A stretch of DNA of 64,000 nt, from NCBI GenBank assembly GCA_012932865.1, contig SAXG01000010.1, positions 1-64,000 of the forward strand. Direction: 5' to 3'. This document shows, piece by piece, positions 22,242 through 30,015 of the stretch. The DNA comes from Amylostereum areolatum (lineage: Eukaryota > Basidiomycota > Agaricomycetes > Russulales > Stereaceae). Both the position numbers and the translations under genes were made by a program. The stretch's first letter is position 1. Each line of letters begins with the position of its first letter. Below the pieces are notes generated by a model, which was not told where the DNA came from, did not search any database, and saw nothing but the letters and a program-made list of their open reading frames with translations.

Positions 22242-23912
22242 ATGCACGCGCGGCAGAGATAATGGATGACATTGACCGGCGGTGAGTCTAAGTGACTGTG
22301 GTATCATAATCATCGGATAATACTGACTTCGCCTCATCCAGGATTGCGGCAGCACCTGCTTTCCCCGGCCTTCGTCGCTTCCCTCACGGCCGTCGCTTCA
22401 AGCAGTGGACCGGGGATGACTCCAAAGCTTTGATGAAAGTGAGTGCCGCCGCTACTAGTACCTCCACTGGTGCCATCATGAACGTCATCGGCCCCTCGCT
22501 AACCATGTCTCTAGGTATATATTGCTGCCATTGTCGAATATGTCCCCGCCGCCGTGGTGCAGAGCATCTCGGCCCTCCTGGATTTTTATTACCTTGTCCA
22601 TTGGCCCGAGTTCGATGCAGACACACTCGATGCCATCGACTCCGCTGTTTCTCGCTTCCACCATCACCGCGAAGTATTCCGAGAGGCAGGTGTTCGTCCC
22701 ACCGGGTTTTCTCTCCCACGTCAACATGCAATGAGCCACTACTGCGTGCTCATCCAAGACTTTGGCTCCGCCAACGGACTCTGCTCGTCTATCACTGAAT
22801 CCCGACACATCACCGCTGTCAAAAAACCGTGGCGGCGGTCCAATCGGTACAACGCCCTCGGCCAAATGCTGCTCACAAACCAGCGGTTGGACAAGCTCAT
22901 CACCATTCGTGCCATGTTCGTTGAAAAGGGAATGCTTCCTGCCCGTCATCCTTATCCTGCACATCCCCCACCTGGTGCCACCGGCTTGGTCCACGGCCAT
23001 GACCAAACAACGAACAACGGAGGGATCGAGCATGGACAACATGCTCCGGCTGGGGATCCTGCTGAACCTGATGATGCAGCCAATTTTCGCGCCCGCCCCG
23101 AGGACAAAGCCATGGACGATATTCAGCCGGTAGACGAACTGGTACCGACAGATGTAGTCCTGCCTCTGCGTGCGCGTGAGTGTCCCCCAGTGGGTCCTCT
23201 ACTCTGTACTTGTCAATAACTCATACACCTACAATTGTCAGAACCCATTCATCAATACCCCGTCTCCATTAATATCCTTGCTGGCAGCTTGGGCCCCGAG
23301 TACGCGAACCTCCCTCTGCTAGCCCGACAGTTCCTGCATGAGCAACTCCATCCCGACGGACCTCGTGCGTCAAGCATCACGGCTGACGAACTCCCCGAAA
23401 TTTCGTCGCGCATCAAAGTTTTTCACTCCGCGACCGCCACTTTCTATGCGCCAAGTGATGTGTCCGGCCTTCAAGGGATGTGACGAGAAATCATTCGCTC
23501 CTCCCCGAACTGGCGCAAGCAAGGCCCCCGGCGTGATTGTGTATTCATGGTGGACGACGGAGACAAGCCAGGGATGAAGGGCATGGCGATCGGACGCGTC
23601 AAGCTATTCTTTTCATTCAAGCACGCCGGCACTGTCTATCCCTGTCTCTTTGTCGATCATTTCAAACGAATGGGACACGCACCCGACCCCATTACCGGAA
23701 TGTGGAAGGTTCGTCCCGAGACGACGGGAGGAGGCCTGCGGGTTCAATCTGTTGAACACCTTGACACTGTGCTTCGCAGCTCTCATCTCCTGCCCGTCTT
23801 TGGGGTAGGTTTCATCCCCCACAATTTTCACTTCTCTTATTCCTTGGATTCGTTCACATCATACTACGTTAATAAGTATGCGGACCATCACATGTACGAG
23901 ATCGCATTTTGA
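22242..23912 (+). pseudogene. KDZ/Plavaka-type transposon protein, C-terminal fragment
   Basis: Exons from the edge of element B: a short piece to about 22280 (MDDIDRR), then IAAAPAFPGLRRFPHGRRFK with FKQWTGDDSKALMK, a large exon with LPRQHAMSHY, GLCSSITESRHITAVKKPWRRS and LLTNQRLDKL, then the exon from about 23241 with FYAPSDVSGLQGM, and the C-terminal YVNKYADHHMYEIAF. These blocks are hallmarks of the large proteins of Plavaka/KDZ DNA transposons of basidiomycetes (DUF6830-like region). A TGA at about 23481-23483 follows LQGM where the family has an Arg codon; CGA to TGA would explain it. The N-terminal half, including the catalytic part, is missing. The frame begins at the LTR end, so element B inserted in or deleted into it. 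Confidence 0.75.
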
Positions 23913-24656
23913 ATCCACACCATTTTACCAGAGTTGAACAATAAGGGGATTGCATTGCATTCTACAGCTCGACGGGCGTATGTAAAGCTAACGCACAGTG
24001 ATGTAGGTGTGGATGCCGAAGAAGGGGGGGTGTGATAGGCTCCACACAGGACCATGCCCGCACCGATCACGTTTGCCCTCGCTTGGCGCATATTCGTGTC
24101 TGTGCCGCCGTGGGGCACATGGGATCTCAACGACATCATTCGCTTGACGAGCGTGCATGGGCATCGGTGGTAGAGGCATGTGGGTCGCGCATGAATGTGG
24201 TCGAACACCGGGAGCGTGTCGTATGACACACAGCCCAAGGACAGCAAATCAAGAACAGAAGATAACGCACCTCCACCATATTTCAGACCATCCTCATCCT
24301 ACCACAATCCCTCTCTGTCCCCTGAGCGAGTGTAACATCCGGATGGGCTTTCAAGCGGCGGTCAACGGCCCTCCGACGGCTTCAAGTTGAGTGCGAAGGA
24401 TCCTGTGGTTGGATGTGACCGTCTGAACGTCCACAGCATGAGACCAATGCGTGCGATAGTAGAGCGCGCTAGTGGAGTCAAAAGGAAACAAAGTCGAAGA
24501 CGGAGGGAAGACGTCCGAGACGGTGTCACCGCAACTCTGCAATCCGCGTGTGCATCAGCTTTCCCACGCCCCCATTGCCGCCGACTCGAAGTTTTCGTAG
24601 ACGAGTCTCTTCAAGTCTCGTCTTCACATCATCTATTCCACATTCCTTCACATCTC
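23913..24656. other. Intergenic
   Basis: No gene seen. The last 100 nt before 24657 are pyrimidine-rich on the plus strand, as usual ahead of fungal genes. Confidence 0.35.
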
Positions 24657-25934
24657 ATGGCTCAAGGATCTTACTCACTCAATCTCGGCAGAGAATGGGA
24701 GGTGTGTCACTTATTGCACTGTTCATTGTCCGGAAAGCTCACCACACTCTCAGATTGTAGATTCTACTGGCAATCGGCCGGAGGCTGACCCTGCCGCTCC
24801 TGACCATCTCGGTATCACTGTCACAGTGCATGGCCCGGGTCTGTGCAAGATCCAAGTTGATCCAGGACGTCACTCCGGCCCTTTTGTGAGTAAACCCACT
24901 CGATCTCGCATACTCCGGTACTAACTGAACCGTCTCTACTTAGTCCATCCAGATCGTCAACTTCCCCCCTTCTCTGCCATGCCAAAGCCTCGAGAACGCT
25001 CCTATGGCCGACCCTCTTACATCCATATCAGTGCGCCGCCGCGGTCACTCGCGCTCCTTCCAACATGACTCCTCTTCCGACGTTCCCGATTCAGAAGCTG
25101 GGTGCTTACGTTCACCCACACCCATTGACACGTCCGAGAAGGCCTCAGACACACCTCGCCATTCAGCCCAAGATAGATGTGGATCTCCTCGCACCCCACC
25201 GCAAAGTAAGTCGCCCTCTTTTCCATAACCATTTCCATGCTAATATCGCTACGACCTATACTGTTGGCTGTATCCACCGTCGCTTTCGTGTCGTGTTTCC
25301 CCCACGCCTCCTCCGTCACCTTCTCCTGCCCCGCGCAGCCACCAGAAGCATCCAAACGCAGTCGCGAACGTGCGCCCCCGGCAACCCAACCTCTCCACTG
25401 CATCTGACCCGTCCTTCCCTGTGCTGCCACCTAACCCAAACAACTCACCCGTTCGCAAAATCACTTCGTACGTCGTCATTGTTGACTTATACCTCAGCAT
25501 GGCTGATCTTACTTGCACAGACCGTCTTCTGCGACCGAGTATGAATCTGATCCGGATAATCCGTTCGCTCCTCGAAACACGACTCGGAACAGCTCACTCG
25601 TTCGCAAAACCTCCTCGTACGTCCTTCTTGTTTACCCATACATCTGCATGGCTGATCTTACTCGTGCAGCCCTTCTTCTGCGACTCAGTACGAGTCCGAT
25701 CCCGATAATCTGTTCACTCTTCGAAAGGTGACTCGGAAGCCGTTTGCGCGAACATCTACGTCACCTCCTCCCTATCGAGCAAGTCCCCGCCGCCGCCGCC
25801 ACCACCTTCTTCATTCCCCTCAGGTGGGACACGATGCACCTGCCGTCGCCTCTTCGTCTCGTGTTACCACAACTCAGTGGGAGGCACGTCTCAACACTAT
25901 CATGGACGAGGACTCTCAATGTCATTGTCAATAA
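24657..25934 (+). CDS. Hypothetical protein with a duplicated exon
   Basis: Exon 1 is 24657-24701 (MAQGSYSLNLGREWE), exon 2 starts at 24754 (IVDSTGNRPEADPAAPDHLG...) and exon 3 at about 24945 (SIQIVNFPPSLPCQ...), followed by a Ser/Pro/Arg-rich region. Two almost identical units follow, each an intron plus an exon reading PSSATEYESDPDN and PSSATQYESDPDN. The tail is Arg/His-rich and ends TQWEARLNTIMDEDSQCHCQ. The frame between the exon-3 donor (about 25204) and the first repeat is uncertain. I recognise no domain. The C-terminal half is probably disordered. Regular introns support a real gene. Confidence 0.5.
25441..25739 (+). repeat. Tandem duplication of an intron+exon unit (about 150 bp x 2)
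   Basis: Unit 1 begins at 25441 and unit 2 at 25590. Each contains VRK-coding sequence, a phase-2 intron (GTACGTC..CAG) whose 3' part shares the phrase CATGGCTGATCTTACT, and a PSSAT-YESDPDN exon. Divergence is moderate, so the duplication is not recent. Confidence 0.75.
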
Positions 25935-25938
25935 ATGA

Positions 25939-26175
25939 TTGCCATACTTACATGCCGATTGTGTTGTATTAGCACCACCCAATAGTAAAATGAAATATAG
26001 TACCCTGTCTGGCAGCGGTGAGCTGTCCTGGCAAGTTTCCGAGAGCCTGGATTTTTGGGGCATGGCTGACAGTGCTGGCTTCGTCTGGTGCAATACCCCG
26101 AGAAACTTGCCAGATACCCAGGCCCTTCCAGACAGGTCCCAGCCGTTCCAGAGATGGGCGGAATTGCTGATGCAG
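25939..26175. other. Unique segment with nested inverted repeats replacing the kinase 3' end
   Basis: FunK1 homology stops at about 26176. The adjoining segment has CCTGTCTGG (26004-26012) pairing with 26128-26136 and CTGGCAAGTTTC (26028-26039) pairing with 26102-26113. It could fold into a long hairpin. I recognise no gene; it may be the end of a small mobile element or a rearrangement scar. Confidence 0.4.
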
Positions 26176-27088
26176 CGTGCCGGTCCGGTCCAGCCCAAAA
26201 CAAGTTGACAGGCCTACGATCGTCGCAAGGTCCCAGTCGTTTAGCACGCCACGATACTGGCTATTGATCCTGCGTACCCCGATGTTGGCCAGGCTTGGGT
26301 CGTTGTGATGGACACCGGCGCCCCACAGCACGTGATGACCTGTACCGATAAGTTAGCAAATGAGTATAGCAACGGAGTAGCATGTTACTTACAATGGACG
26401 ATATCGAGGAAACACATCAAGAAATCCAGCCCCTTCAGAAGGGTATAAATTTCTTCAAGCTTGACAAAGACAGACACTCGGACGACGCGGCGGCGAGCGT
26501 GTTCTTTATCCGTCTTCATCAGGCCTAAGTTTTCCCGCACATCACCTGTATCGCAGCCCGGTATGTCCATGGTACACACCAAGCCAGGTAGGTGATCCCT
26601 CAAGTTGAAGACGTCGTTCGGTTCAACGTCAGCGTGTTGTGCGATGCGAATGATTCGAGGCTCGGGGACGTGCGACTTGTCTGGGAATGAGATTTTGACG
26701 ACGAGTTCGTCTTCCAAACCATCTACCTGCCCAGGATACACTTGCATTGCGCGGCCAAAAAGCTGGTATTTACGATAGATGGCTGTGCTCCAGTCGACGG
26801 AGACGGTCGTAGCGGGGGTGATGACGGACTCTGTTGGCACGTCGGGGTCGTCAGACGGCACCAGCTCATCAACGTGTTCAGGGAAATGCAGCTCCGAATT
26901 CGACACAGGTTCTTGGAGGGACGTGAATCGGTTTGTAGATGCCGCCTTCTTGTTCGGAAGCTTGCGCTCCATTGGGATACGTTCCGGAAACCCATCTGGG
27001 ACGCCCCAGTTCCTTCTGTTGAAGCGTTGAAATGCCAGAAGAAGGACAAGGAACCGCGGAAAATCTGCGACCCAATTTAATCCATCTG
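26176..27088 (-). pseudogene. FunK1-type protein kinase copy A, C-terminal part
   Basis: Continues from 34605 across the insertion of element C. It encodes the beta-strand lobe of the kinase (ELVVKISFPDKS with its lysine; EPRIIRIAQHA), then after an intron (about 26392-26340) the catalytic loop HHNDPSLANI and DWDLA, the FunK1 counterpart of DFG. Homology to copy B (38624-41580) is strong until GLDRTGTLH, then stops, so the last about 170 residues are missing. The gene is also cut by element C (27089-34604) and by a TIR insertion (34774-36127). Confidence 0.85.
27084..27088 (+). repeat. Target-site duplication ATCTG (left)
   Basis: Identical to 34605-34609 on the other side of element C. Copy B of the kinase has a single copy of this place (CATGGGTCTG context at about 40073-40083). 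Confidence 0.9.
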
Positions 27089-27217
27089 TGTCATGAACGG
27101 TCTATAATTTTCTTTTTACTTTACATCGGTTACACGCTTTAGGACTTATCGACTTATCACCGGTCCGACTCCACCTTGGCCCGGACCCGGCTCATCTATA
27201 TCCCGCCTGGACCCACG

Positions 27218-27279
27218 TGACTCATCTCGGCCCGGGTCTGACTCCTTTCCCCTGACTCATGCTGTACAATACTGACTCA
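27218..27279 (+). promoter_or_regulatory. Three TGACTCA (Gcn4/AP-1 type) sites in U3
   Basis: Exact TGACTCA heptamers at 27218-27224, 27253-27259 and 27273-27279. The first overlaps the E-box-like CACGTGA. TGACTCA is the classic site of bZIP factors such as Gcn4. They lie 95-160 nt upstream of the TATA box, and the same sites occur in the other three LTRs of the family. Confidence 0.55.
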
Positions 27280-27374
27280 TGCTGCGCTCTTTTACATACG
27301 ACTGCTTACTCATACTTGGTCTGCTTACTGATCACCGTGTATTGGTTGCTTACCTAAGTCTCTCCCCTCTTGTG

Positions 27375-27382
27375 TATATAAG
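27375..27382 (+). promoter_or_regulatory. TATA box of the 5' LTR
   Basis: TATATAAG, about 35 nt upstream of the sequence that would form the 5' end of the element RNA if the self-priming model holds. Confidence 0.6.
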
Positions 27383-27548
27383 GCTCGCTCTCGCTGTACA
27401 TATTCCTTATCTCGAGCTAGTCAATTCTACCGACTTTGCTTGCTTTCCCTTGTCTGTCGCCGTGTCCGATCGGCTCCCCTCCGTCGTCCTCATCTTCTAG
27501 TCAGCTGTGTCGTAACTTGGTGCTGTCGCACTAGTCGTTGCTGACATA

Positions 27549-27558
27549 AGCTCGAGAT
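27549..27558 (+). promoter_or_regulatory. Primer-binding site, self-priming type
   Basis: AGCTCGAGAT begins two nt after the 5' LTR and is the exact complement of ATCTCGAGCT at 27409-27418, 35 nt after the TATA box. It does not start with TGG, as tRNA-primed sites usually do. Tf1/sushi-type chromoviruses prime with the 5' end of their own RNA in this way. The central CTCGAG is self-complementary, so four of the ten pairs are the informative ones. Confidence 0.5.
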
Positions 27559-27734
27559 CTGTTTACTCTTGCACCACCCTACGACCGTCCCTACGTACTG
27601 TAGCGTAGTAGTAGTAGTACCCGTCTGGTACTGACCTTGTTCTTCCCCCGTGCCGCCCTAGACCGTTGCCCCCAGAGTACGCGACTCGTTACCCTGACAT
27701 TGTGGTCGTGCGCACGTATACCGGTGCCGGCTTG

Positions 27735-27751
27735 ACGTTTCCTTGAAACGT
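27735..27751 (+). other. Leader hairpin
   Basis: ACGTTTC-CTT-GAAACGT, a 7-bp stem with a 3-nt loop between PBS and ORF0. Copy A keeps the stem with a changed loop. It could be a packaging or structural signal of the RNA; this is inference. Confidence 0.35.
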
Positions 27752-28017
27752 TACACCTACTCGAGACTCTCCAATACCAGGAGTTGAAAGCTCAGAGGTG
27801 ACAGTAGAAGGTGCACCTTTGGTGTAGGAAACGAGTAAAAGCGGCGAAAGGAAAGCGGTTTAGGAAGTCTTTGGGCTCGTGTCCCCTAGACGAAGAGACA
27901 GCCAACAGGTCGAGAAGACTGAGGCAGACCGTCTTGCGATCTCATAACAGAACCACCTTCCCTCGACAAAATCTTCCCTTGCCGCACAGAGTAACCATTT
28001 CGACTGGGGGCTCGTGC

Positions 28018-28419
28018 ATGGAAGATTGGCGCTCGCAAGTACAAGAATTCATCCCCATCAGCCACGACACTATCATCTCCCTCATCAACGAATCTAAAGA
28101 CCCTTGGGCCTGGCACAATTGGAAGGTCGCCCTCGGCGTAGAAGAACTTGAAGACTCCATCATAGACATCCACTTCTATCGCCTCAAAATAAGCGAACAA
28201 GGAAACGGAAACCTCTACGTCTACTCCTGCCCATACGTCACCTACCGCTACAAACTCGAGCAACCCCCAAAATCCTTCTACGCGCCCAACGAGAAAATAC
28301 CAGTAGACACTCGACACACCCACCGCCTCCTTACACCAGGCAACACCCCCAGCCCCACACCAGAGCCAGAGGTCATCGACCTCACCCAGCCAGAGGTCAT
28401 CGACCTCACCCACTTATAA
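28018..28419 (+). CDS. ORF0: element-encoded protein with tandem SUMO-interaction-like motifs
   Basis: 133 codons from the first ATG (MEDWRSQVQEFIPISHDTII) to TAA 28417-28419. The frame is open further upstream (to 27811) but without ATG. The protein has a mixed alpha/beta-like core (IIDIHFYRLKISEQGNGNLY, YVTYRYKLEQPPKSF), a Pro/Thr linker and a C-terminus with PEVIDLT twice in a row. VIDLT next to acidic residues is the typical SUMO-interaction motif. The DNA behind it is a 21-bp tandem repeat. Gypsy elements normally start with gag, so an upstream frame is unusual. It is in the same frame as gag, and the space between them is open except for this one TAA, so it may be the N-terminus of gag reached by stop readthrough. 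Confidence 0.6.
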   Translation: MEDWRSQVQEFIPISHDTIISLINESKDPWAWHNWKVALGVEELEDSIIDIHFYRLKISEQGNGNLYVYSCPYVTYRYKLEQPPKSFYAPNEKIPVDTRHTHRLLTPGNTPSPTPEPEVIDLTQPEVIDLTHL

Positions 28420-28725
28420 ACAATTCCCTCGTTCGGACTCAACGGCTCCGACTCCAGTTCTGACTCCGACACCGACGTTGAGGACGAAAACTGCTACATA
28501 TATCCCCTCCCTCTAGGCTTCACTGAACGAGGAAACGACTTCTTTGTCCAACTCGGAGACACCACTGTCGAAGTCGCCTTCGTAGCAACCCAAACAAGTG
28601 GCATCAGTTGGTACTTCGCCAACGAAAGCCAAGACGACCTCACTGAAGCCGACTTCAACCTCATCGCCACCTCCGCCCTACCGCCTGTCACCGACGAAGA
28701 CTTCTCCGACCTCAACGAACCAATC
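28420..28725 (+). other. Open frame between ORF0 and gag, no ATG
   Basis: 102 sense codons in the frame of both ORF0 and gag, with an acidic serine-rich start (DSSSDSDTDVEDENC) and Trp, Tyr and Phe residues later. It has no start codon. It reads like protein sequence and is probably translated as part of a longer gag. Confidence 0.5.
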
Positions 28726-29982
28726 ATGGCTGCCCAGTGGATCCGCACCGACCCCCAACCCCCTCTCCCCGCCGAACTTGCCAACTGCACCGAAATCGGT
28801 GGAACATGGAACATCGTCATCGGCCAAACTGGCTCTCCCATCCAACACATGAATAACGGCACCGACGATGCCTGGCTCATGGAAGTAAATGGCCAATGGG
28901 TCGCCATCCCTGCCGTGCTTGTTGCTGCCCTCAACCTGCCACCCCCCACCGTCAACGTCACGGCCCCCCCCATCACCGTCAACCCCCCTGCGGTCACTGT
29001 TAGTGCCCCAGCCGCCGCCGCCGCCAGACCCCCCCGAAAGAAAGTCCACGCGAAAACTCCTGAAGGCTTCTCTGGGAAACGAGAGGACTTCAATGACTGG
29101 ATGCGGTCGTGCGAGGAATACATGCGAGCCGCTGAGGATGACCTCGTGACGGACAAGGACAAAGTCCTCTTCATTCTCACCTACATGACGGGGGAGGCAG
29201 CACGCACCTGGAAGGCCGAGTATGAGGATGCACACTTGGCCAATGGAGCCATGGTCGCCTGGGTGGACTTCCACAAAGCACTCAAAGGGGCCTTCACCGA
29301 CGTCAATGAGCAGCACCGTGCCGCAGTCGAACTGGACGGGTTCAAACAGACGAAGGGTACCACTGCCCATGAATACTTCGCCAAGTTCGAGCAACTCGCA
29401 AGGAAGGCAGGATACTCCACGGCGCAGGACCCTATCCACCTCATGCAGCTGCTCAAACACAACGTCTACTATCGGACCATCGACTCCATCTACGACAGCG
29501 GTCACGTTCCTCAGAAATATGAGGACCTCAAAGAGCGCATCATCCTGATCGACGGTCTGCGACAGGAGCGGGAGGACCTTAAGACCCAGCGCAGTGGACC
29601 CGTGCAGAACCAAAAACCCAAAGGACAAGGATCGTCCAATGGGCAACAAGGGGGGCAGGTCCCATGGCGCCGCGATGGAACCGGCACGGTGCACGGTGGC
29701 AAAGGTCAGCCAATGGACGTCAACCGTGTCGACATCAAGGGGCGATGCTTCCGCTGCGGACAGAATGGCCACCAGGTGCGGGACTGCAGGGTGGACGTGA
29801 AGAACATCCGAGACATGTGGGGGAGGGACCGGTACACGGAACCACCAAAGCGGGAGGCTCGAGCACAGACGTTCGAGACGCCCACCGCCTGGGCTAGGAG
29901 CCTGTCGGCCGAAGATCGGAAAAGCGTGATGGACGCGCTTCAAGCTCAGCCGAAGGTGGAGGAGAAGAAGGAGGGTTTTTGA
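28726..29982 (+). CDS. gag polyprotein of copy C
   Basis: 418 codons. The N-terminal region (MAAQWIRTDPQPPLP) and a Pro/Ala-rich linker are followed by the retrotransposon capsid domain (PEGFSGKREDFNDWMRSCEE ... FAKFEQLARKAGY) and a CCHC zinc knuckle (CFRCGQNGHQVRDC, about residue 340). It should form the particle and bind the RNA. The stop TGA (29980-29982) directly follows a slippery heptamer, and pol is in the -1 frame. In copy A the same gene has a one-base homopolymer insertion. Confidence 0.9.
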   Translation: MAAQWIRTDPQPPLPAELANCTEIGGTWNIVIGQTGSPIQHMNNGTDDAWLMEVNGQWVAIPAVLVAALNLPPPTVNVTAPPITVNPPAVTVSAPAAAAARPPRKKVHAKTPEGFSGKREDFNDWMRSCEEYMRAAEDDLVTDKDKVLFILTYMTGEAARTWKAEYEDAHLANGAMVAWVDFHKALKGAFTDVNEQHRAAVELDGFKQTKGTTAHEYFAKFEQLARKAGYSTAQDPIHLMQLLKHNVYYRTIDSIYDSGHVPQKYEDLKERIILIDGLRQEREDLKTQRSGPVQNQKPKGQGSSNGQQGGQVPWRRDGTGTVHGGKGQPMDVNRVDIKGRCFRCGQNGHQVRDCRVDVKNIRDMWGRDRYTEPPKREARAQTFETPTAWARSLSAEDRKSVMDALQAQPKVEEKKEGF

Positions 29983-30015
29983 GGGGGCTGACGATGTACA
30001 CGGCATCTGAAGCCC
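29973..30015 (+). other. Programmed -1 frameshift site (gag/pol)
   Basis: G GGT TTT in the gag frame (29973-29979) fits X XXY YYZ, with the gag TGA immediately after. Slipping back one base continues into the pol frame at TTG AGG GGG. A possible stimulatory stem starts five nt later: GGGCT (29985-29989) with AGCCC (30011-30015). Identical in copy A (15559-15550). Confidence 0.65.

Larger units (their letters stand above)
27089..27546 (+). repeat. 5' LTR of copy C
   Basis: Starts TGTCATGAAC and ends GCTGACA. U3 holds three TGACTCA sites and a TATATAAG box. Confidence 0.95.

Noticed and set aside
27279..27500. 73-codon hydrophobic frame in each LTR
   Set aside because: It lies over U3, the TATA box and the predicted RNA start, and repeats in all LTRs; treated as chance frame.
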